A stretch of 64,000 bases of DNA from CAMPKL01 sp963805925 (GTDB lineage: Bacteria > Acidobacteriota > Terriglobia > Bryobacterales > UBA6623). Made by a program: the position numbers and the translations under genes. Under the pieces are notes generated by a model. That model had not been told where the DNA came from, did not search any database, and saw nothing but the letters and a program-made list of their open reading frames with translations. Below are positions 54,192 to 62,759 of this stretch, in pieces. The stretch's first letter is position 1. The number at the start of each line of letters is the position of its first letter. The stretch spans positions 248,001 to 312,000 of the forward strand of contig CAWDWB010000007.1 of NCBI GenBank assembly GCA_963805925.1, given 5' to 3'.

Positions 54192-55403
54192 ATGCCTCCA
54201 GTACAACATTGTCTCGTCGGTTTGGACCTCGGCAGCAGTCGAACGCGATGCGTTGCGGCAATTGAAGAGAACTCGCGTCTTCGATTCATTAGCCATGGCT
54301 CGGCCCCGGTTAGCCGCCGCGGTTGGGAACGCAGTGTGATCTCCGATCAAGACCCCGTTTTGGAGTCGGTGGAGAAGGCCGTTGAAGAGGCCGAACGAAA
54401 CGGCGGCGTGCTGATCGATGCCGCGGTGGTGGGTATTGGCGGAATGCACGTCAAGTCCAATTTGAGCCACGCCTACGTCAATTTGAACTCGTGGGAAACG
54501 GAGATCGACAAGGGCCATGTGGATGAAGCGGTCAAGCGCGCCTCGCAAGGCCCGCTGAGCGAAGACCGGGTGGTCGTTCAGGCGACGCCGCTGGAGTTCT
54601 CGGTGGATCAACAGCCGCACAAGCGAAATCCTTTGGGGATGTCAGGCAAACGTCTTGACGCTCAGGTCCAGGTGGTATCCGCGCTGGCGCAGGCGCATGA
54701 CAACATTTGCGCGGTCGTTAACCGGGCAGGCGTGCGCGTCGAAGAAACAATCTCCGAAGTCTTCGCTGCCTCCTATGCGGTTCTCGAAGAACAAGAGCGC
54801 GAAATGGGCGTTGCTGTCGTCGATATGGGCGCCGACTCGTGCGAGTTGCTGGTTTACCTCGACAATGACCTGCGTTTGGTTTCGAGCATCCCTTTCGGCG
54901 GCGAGCACTTCTCCCGAGACGTCGCTGCCGTGCTCAGAACCCATCGAGAAGACGCCGAGCGGCTGATCGAGCAATACGGTTCCGTGTTGCCTGAACAAAC
55001 CCCGGCCAACGTGACCGTCGCCGTACCCAATCTCAAGGGCAATGGTTTTGAAGAGCAGCCCAGACGGCTGCTCAACGAAATTTTGAAAGCGCGCGCCGAG
55101 GAGATCTTCGAGTTAATTCGCGAAGAGCTCGACCGGCAGGGCTTTGGAAATCGTTTGATCGGCGGGACGGTGCTTACCGGCTCGCTGGCTTGCTTGGCTG
55201 GGGTCTGTGACCTGGCAGAGCAGGTACTGGACTCAAGTACGCGCATCGGGCTGCCCCCTCGGATCGAAGATCTGCCCGATGAGTTGGATCACCCGGGGTG
55301 GGCGACGTCGATTGGCCTTGTGCTCTACGCGCAGAGGCTTCGGCTGCATCAGAAACGTCGGAAGGACAGAGTCGCGGAGTGGCTCAAGGCGCTGTTTAAC
55401 TAA
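54192..55403 (+). CDS. ftsA: actin-like division protein FtsA
   Basis: FtsA links FtsZ filaments to the membrane. The 403-residue product has the ATPase fold motifs VGLDLGSSRTRCVAAI (phosphate 1), AVVDMGADSCELLVY (phosphate 2), and GGTVLTGSLACLAGVCDLAE (adenosine region). It has the inserted 1C domain (GIGGMHVKSNLS) and a C-terminal amphipathic helix (RKDRVAEWLKALF) for membrane binding. Confidence 0.94.
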   Translation: MPPVQHCLVGLDLGSSRTRCVAAIEENSRLRFISHGSAPVSRRGWERSVISDQDPVLESVEKAVEEAERNGGVLIDAAVVGIGGMHVKSNLSHAYVNLNSWETEIDKGHVDEAVKRASQGPLSEDRVVVQATPLEFSVDQQPHKRNPLGMSGKRLDAQVQVVSALAQAHDNICAVVNRAGVRVEETISEVFAASYAVLEEQEREMGVAVVDMGADSCELLVYLDNDLRLVSSIPFGGEHFSRDVAAVLRTHREDAERLIEQYGSVLPEQTPANVTVAVPNLKGNGFEEQPRRLLNEILKARAEEIFELIREELDRQGFGNRLIGGTVLTGSLACLAGVCDLAEQVLDSSTRIGLPPRIEDLPDELDHPGWATSIGLVLYAQRLRLHQKRRKDRVAEWLKALFN

Positions 55404-55423
55404 TCCCCTGGAGGACGCAAGGC

Positions 55424-56695
55424 ATGATCGAAGACCTCATCCCAGAATCGCAAGAAGACAAGGCTGGCCTGAACGAGCGAGGCCGCGAGGCCGAAGAAGG
55501 CGAAGGCCTGCTCTACGACTTCGAGGACGAAGCGCGTCCTAGCGCGCGGATCAAAGTGATCGGTGTCGGCGGCGGCGGCTGTAACGCCGTCAACCGTATG
55601 ATCGAGGCCGGCGTCGAAGGCGTGCAATTCGCCGCCGTTAATACCGACGAGCAGGCGTTGCGCGTCTCCAGGGCTCAGGTCAAGCTGCAGATCGGCGCCA
55701 AACTCACTGGCGGCCGCGGCGCAGGCTCCAATCCTGAGATCGGCCGTAAGGCTGCTCTGGAAGACACCGAACGCCTGATCGAATTGTTGAGCGAATCCGA
55801 CATGGTCTTCGTGACTGCTGGTCTGGGCGGCGGTACAGGAACCGGCGCGGCGCCCATCGTGGCCTCGTTGGCTAAAGAACTTGGCGCTCTCACCGTAGCC
55901 GTGGTCACCAAGCCGTTCGCCTTCGAGGGAGTGCAACGCATTGCCGCGGCCGAAGAGGGGATCAAAGAGCTGGCCGAGACCGTCGATACGGTCGTGACGA
56001 TTCCCAACGAGCGCCTGTTGGACGTTGTCGAGCGCGGCACGAGCTTCTTTGAGGCTTTCCGCATCGCCGATGACATTCTGCTGCAGGCGGTCCAGGGCAT
56101 CTCGGGCATCATTACGATTCCCGGCATCATCAACCGCGACTTCGCCGACATCCGCACCGTCATGCACGGCATGGGCTATGCCGTCATGGGTACCGCGCAG
56201 GCCGCTGGGCCGAGCGCAGCAGTTGAAGCGGCCCGCAAGGCTGTCAATTCGCCGTTGCTCGAAGACGCGTCCATTGAAGGCGCGCGCGGCATTCTCATCA
56301 ACATCACCGGATCGAAGAACCTCAGTCTGCATGAGGTTCACGAGGCCTGCACGATCATTCAGCGCGCCGCCGATCCGGGCGCGAACATCATCTTCGGCTG
56401 CGTCATGGACGAGGCCATGGGCGACAAGGTCAAGCTGACCGTAATCGCCACCGGCTTCCGCGAAGAAATGGCCACCGGCGTCGAACCGCGTGACATTCAG
56501 GGGCACACCAACGTCCGTACCATGCCGGTGCGCAACGACCTGACCCGCAGCCGCGTGCCGAATGGCGCAGGTCTGCAACCGCCTCCGCGCGTGGAAGAAC
56601 CCGTTGCAGAGGAGCGTGCTCCCCGCGAGGAAGGTCCTGCGGTGGATCCCTCCGACCGCGAGCAGCCGGCGTTCTTGCGCCGCAAGATCGAATAG
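55424..56695 (+). CDS. ftsZ: cell-division GTPase FtsZ
   Basis: FtsZ forms the division ring. The 423-residue product has an acidic ~40-residue N-terminal extension, then IKVIGVGGGGCNAVNRM, the GTP signature GGGTGTG at 135-141, NTDEQAL, and the T7 loop region (RNDL-like GGISGIITIPG area). The C-terminal peptide QPAFLRRKIE, after a Pro/Glu-rich linker, is the conserved binding site for FtsA and similar partners. A terminator follows 32 bases after its stop. Confidence 0.97.
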   Translation: MIEDLIPESQEDKAGLNERGREAEEGEGLLYDFEDEARPSARIKVIGVGGGGCNAVNRMIEAGVEGVQFAAVNTDEQALRVSRAQVKLQIGAKLTGGRGAGSNPEIGRKAALEDTERLIELLSESDMVFVTAGLGGGTGTGAAPIVASLAKELGALTVAVVTKPFAFEGVQRIAAAEEGIKELAETVDTVVTIPNERLLDVVERGTSFFEAFRIADDILLQAVQGISGIITIPGIINRDFADIRTVMHGMGYAVMGTAQAAGPSAAVEAARKAVNSPLLEDASIEGARGILINITGSKNLSLHEVHEACTIIQRAADPGANIIFGCVMDEAMGDKVKLTVIATGFREEMATGVEPRDIQGHTNVRTMPVRNDLTRSRVPNGAGLQPPPRVEEPVAEERAPREEGPAVDPSDREQPAFLRRKIE

Positions 56696-56727
56696 CGATT
56701 TGGCGCCTCGGTATACGCTGAAGAAAG

Positions 56728-56760
56728 AAGGGGTCGCATTGTGCGGCCCCTTACCTTTTT
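56728..56760 (+). terminator. terminator after ftsZ
   Basis: The stem AAGGGGTCGCA / TGCGGCCCCTT (one G-U pair) with a short TTG loop is followed by ACCTTTTT. It closes the dcw cluster. Confidence 0.88.
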
Positions 56761-56772
56761 GTTCACAGCGCT

Positions 56773-58107
56773 ATGCCTCAGAAGATCGTTCATCCCGTCA
56801 TCGTCATTCCCGGCATCACCGCTGCGTACCTTCGCGACGAATACGTCCTTCAGTCCGAGACGGTTTGGGGTTTCGTCAAGAAAGACTACGAGCGCATCAC
56901 GCCCCATCCCGACGACGCCCGCTACGAAGCGCTGGAACCTGCGCGCGTGCGTGCGGGCCAACTGCATCCGGTCGCCTACCGAGAACTGGTTGCCGAATTG
57001 CGGCATAATCTTTCTCCGCAAGCCGACCGCCCGACGCCGGTTTTCCCCTTCGCCTACGACTGGCGCTTGCCGCTGGCCCGTTCGGTCGAACTGCTGGCTG
57101 AGTTCATTGAAGAAGTCATCGACCGCACGCGGCTGTTGCGGCACTATGACGCCGCCGGGTGGCCACGGAGTCCGCAAGTTCATTTGGTCGCGCACTCGAT
57201 GGGCGGGCTCATCGCCGCCGGCTATCTGGATCGATTCGGCGCTCTTGGACGCGTCGCCAAAGTGGCTAGTCTGGCTACGCCCTTCAACGGATCATTCGAA
57301 GCCGTGCTGAAGATTGCTGTCGGCACCGGAGACTTGGGCGGCGAGGCACCGTCCTCACGCGAGCGCGAAGCTGCACGATTTCTGCCCTCGCTGTACCACC
57401 TGGTCCCAGCGATCCCCGGTGGGGTCCAAGCCGAACCGGAACTCTCTTCCGACCTTTTCCAGCCGCACGCATGGCAGCGCCGGGTCGTCCAAACGTTGGC
57501 AGAGTTCATCCGCCTGCACGGCCTGCAGCCCGACACGGGGGACGAACAGGCCGGCGAGTTGTTTGCCTCGATGCTCGGCCAGGCGCAAGCCTATCGCCAC
57601 CGCGTGGACGACCTCAAACTGGAGACGGCCGGGCTGAGTGCCGCCGACTGGCTGTGTATCGCGGGAGTCAACTCGCCTACGCGCGTTCGCCTGCCCATCC
57701 GCAACCGCGACGGCGAGCCCGAGTTTGTGCTGCGTTCGGCCGATCGCGAGAATCGTTGGAAGCCTGGCCGCTGTCCTGCCGGGCGCGACCGGGAGCAGGG
57801 CCTCACTGGCGATGGGACCGTACCGTTCGAAGGCGCCGTGCCCAAGTTCCTGAGCCGCGAAAACGTCGTCTGCATCACGCCCCAAGACTTCGGCTATTGG
57901 GAGGTCGCCGATCGGTTACTCGACCGTGCCGCCGGCTTCCACGGCATCCTGCCCAACATGAACATGCTGCATCGGTTGATCGTCCGTCATTTCACCAACG
58001 CTCCCGATCCGCACGGCGCGACTTGGGGCCGTCCGGCGCCCGGAGTGCCGCCGGAGGCCTGGCGCCCGGCGCTGCCGCTGCTGCGCAACAAGGATGATAG
58101 GGGCTGA
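56773..58107 (+). CDS. LCAT/PGAP1-like alpha/beta hydrolase
   Basis: The 444-residue protein has VIVIPGITAAYLRDEYV (oxyanion strand), a helical cap, and the nucleophile elbow VHLVAHSMGGLIAAGYLDRF. The TPFNGS motif after it is typical of LCAT-like lipases. Acidic and histidine catalytic partners lie later (for example GDGTVPF). No signal peptide is visible. It probably acts on lipid esters or acyltransfer; the substrate is unknown. It starts 12 bases after the ftsZ terminator T-run. Confidence 0.75.
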   Translation: MPQKIVHPVIVIPGITAAYLRDEYVLQSETVWGFVKKDYERITPHPDDARYEALEPARVRAGQLHPVAYRELVAELRHNLSPQADRPTPVFPFAYDWRLPLARSVELLAEFIEEVIDRTRLLRHYDAAGWPRSPQVHLVAHSMGGLIAAGYLDRFGALGRVAKVASLATPFNGSFEAVLKIAVGTGDLGGEAPSSREREAARFLPSLYHLVPAIPGGVQAEPELSSDLFQPHAWQRRVVQTLAEFIRLHGLQPDTGDEQAGELFASMLGQAQAYRHRVDDLKLETAGLSAADWLCIAGVNSPTRVRLPIRNRDGEPEFVLRSADRENRWKPGRCPAGRDREQGLTGDGTVPFEGAVPKFLSRENVVCITPQDFGYWEVADRLLDRAAGFHGILPNMNMLHRLIVRHFTNAPDPHGATWGRPAPGVPPEAWRPALPLLRNKDDRG

Positions 58108-58157
58108 CGGACCTCTGCATCCGGCACGTTTTGCACTGGCACGCTAAAATTAGGTGT

Positions 58158-59549
58158 ATGCGATCGTTCGCTGGCCTTTGTCTTATCGTTCTTCTCTCCG
58201 CTGCTCTTCCCGCACTCGCTCAAGATAAGCCGCCCAACGTTGTCTTCATCACCGTAGACACCTTGCGAGCCGATCACTTGTCGAGCTGGGGCTACCACCT
58301 CAAGACCAGCCCGAATATCGACAAGCTCGCCTCCCAGGGTGTGCGCTACGAGAACGCGTACACCGTAACCTCTCGTACCGCGCCCTCGCATTTTTCGATC
58401 TTCACCAGTCGCTACCCGCAGGAACACGGCGCCAAGCTCAATGGGTTCGCGGTTCCCGAGGACACCAGGTTTCTCTTCCTGCCGCAGATCTTCCAGAAGA
58501 ACGGCTATGACAATGCGGCCTTCGTCAGCTCCTGGGTCCTGACGGCAAGATTGACCAAGCTGCAGCGGTTCTTCAACGTCTACGACGACGAATTAAATCG
58601 CAAGTACCAGACGATCAACTCCATGCGCTGGGCCGAAGACGTGGCTCCCAAGGCCATCAGTTGGCTGCGGCAGAAGAAAGATCAGCAGAAGCCCTTCTTT
58701 CTCTGGGTGCACCTGTTTGATCCGCATTCGCCTTACGAGTTCCGAGAGAAGTTCGATGTCACCGAGAAGACCGGCGCGCCCGATCACACGAAAGACAGGG
58801 GCGAGGACTCCGTGATGAAGAATGTCCGCGCCTACAACTCAGAGATCCTTTATACCGACTACTACGTGGGCAAGATCCTCGATGCCGTGGACGAGATGGG
58901 TCTCGCCGACAATACGTTGGTCGTACTCGTTGCCGACCACGGCGAGAGCCTGGGCGAGAACAACACCGATCAGGGTCACGGTCACTGGCTATGGGAGTCC
59001 GTGGTGCGAGTTCCGATGATCCTGCGTTGGCCGGGCAAGATCGAAGCCGGCCGGGTCGAAACAGCAAGAGTTTCCACCATCGACCTGATGCCCACCATCC
59101 TCGACTTGACCATCAAGAGGACCCATCCTGATGTAGTCATCCCCACCGAGTACGCCGGACGCAGCCTTGCCGACAATCTGCTCACCGGGTCTGACCTGCC
59201 CGATCGTATCGTGCGATTCGTGGCCTTCGCGGGCCAGAAGTGGATTATGCCCAAGTGGTTCGCCAAGCTCTGGCTTCGCGATCTCGACTTCCCGCTGCGA
59301 GTCGGCTATCGCCAGGGCGATCGGAAGGTCCTCTGGACGCCCGAGAAGGAAAGCATCGATATCGTGAACCTCGACCGAGATCCCTTCGGCATGCACCCCT
59401 CGTCGCCCGCTGAAGATACGCCGGAATACAAAACCGAGACCGAGGCGCTGAGTAAATGGTTCCGCGCCACGAATCTGGAACAGGACGGCGAAAACCGCAG
59501 GACCGACAAGGATATCGAGGCTCTGGAAAGCCTCGGCTACATTCAGTAG
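58158..59549 (+). CDS. exported sulfatase-fold protein with Thr at the nucleophile position
   Basis: The 463-residue product starts at ATG 58158 with a signal peptide (GLCLIVLLSAALPALAQD). It has the alkaline-phosphatase-superfamily sequence NVVFITVDTLRADHLSSWGY (metal Asp). In sulfatases the next motif carries a Cys or Ser converted to formylglycine (C/S-x-P-x-R); here it reads TAPSH at 74-78. The DHGESLGENN motif at about 260 and GHG follow. The Thr suggests a phosphate/phosphonate-type hydrolase or an inactive enzyme. An in-frame ATG at 58131 is disfavoured because it would bury the signal peptide. It overlaps the convergent thioredoxin gene by seven bases. Confidence 0.82.
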   Translation: MRSFAGLCLIVLLSAALPALAQDKPPNVVFITVDTLRADHLSSWGYHLKTSPNIDKLASQGVRYENAYTVTSRTAPSHFSIFTSRYPQEHGAKLNGFAVPEDTRFLFLPQIFQKNGYDNAAFVSSWVLTARLTKLQRFFNVYDDELNRKYQTINSMRWAEDVAPKAISWLRQKKDQQKPFFLWVHLFDPHSPYEFREKFDVTEKTGAPDHTKDRGEDSVMKNVRAYNSEILYTDYYVGKILDAVDEMGLADNTLVVLVADHGESLGENNTDQGHGHWLWESVVRVPMILRWPGKIEAGRVETARVSTIDLMPTILDLTIKRTHPDVVIPTEYAGRSLADNLLTGSDLPDRIVRFVAFAGQKWIMPKWFAKLWLRDLDFPLRVGYRQGDRKVLWTPEKESIDIVNLDRDPFGMHPSSPAEDTPEYKTETEALSKWFRATNLEQDGENRRTDKDIEALESLGYIQ

Positions 59550-60058
59550 CTGAGAAGCTGATCGAGCGACTTTCTGACGCTTGCGTTGAGATCGGCGAAG
59601 TAGCCGCTGTCCGCGCCCTGATGCTCTTCACGGATCTGTCCAGTCTTATCGACGAACAGCAGGTAGGGGTAGTAGAATCGGCCCGTCACGCCGGTGTATC
59701 CGACGAAGCGTTCGCGGTCGCCTAGGCCGACCGGGAAGGCCACGCCGAACGTCTTGACGAAGGCGGGCAGATTGTCATTCGCCGTGGGGTTGAGACTGAC
59801 GCCGACGATCTCCAGTCCTTTGGCGTGGTACTCCTTGTAGATCGGCGCCAGGATCCTAGCGGCAGCTTGGCAATGCGGGCAGTCCGTGGAGAAGAAGAAC
59901 ACCATTACGGGCTTGCCGGCCAGATCCTGGATGTTGAGTTGCTTGCCTTGAAGCGTGGTGATCTCCAGCTTGCCGCCGGCCCGCGGCGCGTCCGCCGCGG
60001 CAGCCATGGAGGCAAAGGTCAAGAACCCCGCGATTAGTGCAGTCGTCAGCAATCTCAT
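59543..60058 (-). CDS. exported TlpA/ResA-like thioredoxin
   Basis: The 171-residue protein has a signal peptide (TALIAGFLTFASMAAAADAP) and a thioredoxin fold with the active-site motif CPHC (FFFSTDCPHCQAAARILA), as in TlpA/ResA proteins that reduce disulfides or cytochrome c precursors outside the inner membrane. It ends PYLLFVDKTGQIREEHQGAD. Its start overlaps the stop of the upstream metallopeptidase (ATGA), so they are coupled. Confidence 0.87.
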   Translation of the reverse strand: MRLLTTALIAGFLTFASMAAAADAPRAGGKLEITTLQGKQLNIQDLAGKPVMVFFFSTDCPHCQAAARILAPIYKEYHAKGLEIVGVSLNPTANDNLPAFVKTFGVAFPVGLGDRERFVGYTGVTGRFYYPYLLFVDKTGQIREEHQGADSGYFADLNASVRKSLDQLLSY

Positions 60059-61372
60059 TCCGCTTCTCCTTGCTCCTTCCCTGCCACATTATCACGAGCC
60101 TTGTAGTCATCGGGCAGCCCTTCCAAGCTGGTTACCGAGGCGCCGTCCACGGTTACGATGAAGCGCCCATTGTCGCCGGATCCTTCGAAGCGCGTGCGTG
60201 ATCGGTTGGAGACTTCGATGTGTTCCCACTTCGAACGCAAGATGCGCCGGTAAGAGTCAAAGTATGTTTTGGCGGCATCCGCGTCGGCCCAATCCGAGGC
60301 ATATCGCAGGATGGCTCTCGAGTCGTCGGCGTTCGACCAGATTTCATAACGTCCGCCGCGCCACAGCGGCGCGATGCGCTCCGATTCCTTCTCGCCGATA
60401 TGCTGCTCGATCAAGATGCCGTGATCGAACTGGCCGACGTCGCCGCGTGACGTGCGCTTGAATCCGCGCAGCTTAAAGCGGGGCAGTTTCGGCTCCGACG
60501 GAACTCTCTGGGTGAAATAGCTCTCCGCGTTGAGGATCTGCTGCGTTGAGGTCGGCGGCGTCCCAAAGACGCGTTCGAAGCCTTGCTGGCCGTAGCGATC
60601 GATCACCTTTTGCTGAAAGATCATTCCCTCGCGTGTAGGGGAACAGCATCGCTTCTCGCAAGTACAACGGTTGCGAGGAGAACACCGGATACTCCGCCAC
60701 CTCATACCGCGATGCTCCCGCAGCGGCTGCCGCCAGCAGGCCGTTTTTGCGAAGACTCCGCCCGGTCTGCAGCATGACCCACTCGGTCATCACCCAGGAG
60801 GCTTGTCCTTCGATGACCGCAGAGCGGGCGAGATCGCCGTCGGCAGACTTCGATTTGTCTACATACTTGCCCAAATCGAAATGTTGATCGGCGATTGCAT
60901 GCGCCAATTCATGCACCAGCGCGAACTCCTGCATGTCCTCCGGCGTCCAGGTCGAAAGATACAACTGTTTGGTCTTGTAGTCGTAGAGAGCCGTCGCCTG
61001 TTCGGTGAGCGTATTCACAACTTCTTGCTTCAGGTCAAACTTCTTATCGACGAAGCCGAACAACTCCAGGAAGCGCTCCTCGTTGTCTACGTCATCGCTT
61101 GAGCCTTGCTCGTTCATCCGACCGCTGACGAGCTCATTGATCTCTTCCCGGCTCAGCAGCGATCGAGGAATCGGGGCCAAAGCCTTGAGGCCCATGATTC
61201 GTTCCACGTCGCCGATCATTTCGTCGATCTTGGCGAGAACCCGGGTTGTGCTGGCTTGACTCGGAGCCTGCGGCTGCGCAGGCACGGCAACGGTCAGCAG
61301 CGTCGCCACAACGACCGCGGCATAGATCATGGCGGAGGAGCGGCCGAATACGCGTGGACGCTTGATTCTCAT
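60055..61372 (-). pseudogene. exported zinc metallopeptidase with a one-base frameshift
   Basis: One protein is split in two frames. The first ~250 residues (from 61372) have a signal peptide (MIYAAVVVATLLTVAVPAQP), a helical domain, HELAH at 154-158, and EGQAS about 33 residues on, which is typical of HExxH/E gluzincin-type peptidases. The frame then breaks at about 60631, where FPYT is followed by a wrong frame. The other frame carries GMIFQQKVIDRYGQQGFERV onward, to the stop at 60055. Removing one base at 60631 restores FPYT-EGMIFQQ. It is either a real mutation or a sequencing error. It lies between the POTRA gene and the thioredoxin gene, in the same orientation. Confidence 0.8.
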
Positions 61373-61393
61373 GAATGTCCCGTCGCGTTTAGT

Positions 61394-62701
61394 TTAGAAG
61401 GGATCTTTGACCTTATCCGAGGCAGCGGACGGATAAAGCCGTTTCTTGGTCTGTCCAATGAACTGCAGGGTCACGCTCACGCGCTTCGTGTTCTCGTCGA
61501 TGTCTTCTTTGAAACGCGTGTCCTGCAGGTCGTCAAAGGCGTTCTCCTCCTGCAGACGAGCTAAGAAAAACGCCGGATAGCTGGGTGAGTAGTTGGCGCC
61601 GGAAGTCATGCCCCAGCGCTTGCGGATGATCGGTTCGGCCAATATGTCGAGGCCTTCGATGACTAGCCGATCGAACGTGTAGCGATAGCCCGGGTCGACC
61701 ACGAAGTCGAGGTCCACGGTCTGCGCTTCATCGTGCACCGCGACATCGAGTTGCGTCTTAGCGCGGATGAAGCCGTTCGCCCGCAGCGTCTCTTCAATTG
61801 CCGCCTGGGACTCCCGGGCCAGCTTCATATTCACCGCGGCGCCGGTCTTCGGGGAATACATGCTCTCGACCTTCTCCGGTTCGAGGCCAGGGATCTCCGG
61901 CGGCGGCACGGAGCCGTACTGATACTCCGGCCCTTCCTCCACATGCACCGTCACTTTTAGTCCGAGATTGTCCGGGTCGTCGACGGCCGAGCACGGGCAA
62001 AACTTAACGCCCATGCGCCCTTTTTCTTCATACAGAGGCCGCACGTTGTAGCGCAGTAACTCTCGCAGCCGCGTCTCCGAATACGCTTCGCCTCGGGCGA
62101 TGCGGTTGAAAAAGCCCTGTAGGTCGAACGCCGAGATGACTTCCGAATTCTCAAAAGCCACGTACGAAATCGTCTGCAGCCGCTCCTGCGGCCGGAATAA
62201 CATCATCAGACCGCCCGCTGCGTCCGCTTCGAGTTGACCTACGACCTTCGACTCATGTCCTTGGCCCTGCCAGCGCGTCTGCAGCGTGTCGCCAATTCTT
62301 TCGATCATCGGTCCGGTCGACGGAACCCGCGCTGCGAACAGCGGAACCTTCTCGTCGAGCAACGCCCTCAACTCGTCCGGCGAATCATCGAAACCTTGGA
62401 ACGCGACCGCATAGAGCTGTTCCAGCTCATGGACGGTAAACGTCACCTTATAGCCGTCGCCCTGCGGATCATATCGAAATTCCAGTCCGTCAAAGACGCC
62501 GGCAGCGTGGATGCGTTCCAGCGCTCTCTTGAAATCCGCCTCGCCGACGGGGTCGCCGATCTTCAGACCCGAAGCTCGAATGATGCTTTGCGTGGAGTAG
62601 TTTTCAGCTCCCACGATTTCGATCGCGCGCAAGGGGAATTTGTCTTGAGCTACAGCGATGCCGCAGACCGCCAGGGCCAAGCAGAGAAAGCGAACCATCA
62701 T
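61394..62701 (-). CDS. exported POTRA-domain protein without barrel
   Basis: The 435-residue product starts MMVRFLCLALAVCGIAVAQD (signal peptide). It has at least two to four POTRA-like segments (RAIEIVGAENYSTQSIIRAS, later VAFQGFDDSPDELRALLDEK, YTFDRLVIEGLDILAEPIIR), as in BamA/TamA-type proteins. No transmembrane beta barrel follows. It may be a periplasmic partner of an outer-membrane assembly system; this is inference. It follows the acyl-CoA synthetase gene by 58 bases and precedes the peptidase by 21. Confidence 0.75.
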   Translation of the reverse strand: MMVRFLCLALAVCGIAVAQDKFPLRAIEIVGAENYSTQSIIRASGLKIGDPVGEADFKRALERIHAAGVFDGLEFRYDPQGDGYKVTFTVHELEQLYAVAFQGFDDSPDELRALLDEKVPLFAARVPSTGPMIERIGDTLQTRWQGQGHESKVVGQLEADAAGGLMMLFRPQERLQTISYVAFENSEVISAFDLQGFFNRIARGEAYSETRLRELLRYNVRPLYEEKGRMGVKFCPCSAVDDPDNLGLKVTVHVEEGPEYQYGSVPPPEIPGLEPEKVESMYSPKTGAAVNMKLARESQAAIEETLRANGFIRAKTQLDVAVHDEAQTVDLDFVVDPGYRYTFDRLVIEGLDILAEPIIRKRWGMTSGANYSPSYPAFFLARLQEENAFDDLQDTRFKEDIDENTKRVSVTLQFIGQTKKRLYPSAASDKVKDPF

Positions 62702-62759
62702 GTAGAGGTACGCGCCCGCAGGCCGACCGGTTTCGCCCGCGGTTAGGATCCCTCCCGAA

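Noticed and set aside
55400..56578. 392-codon minus-strand frame opposite ftsZ
   Set aside because: Typical high-GC antisense shadow of a strongly conserved gene.
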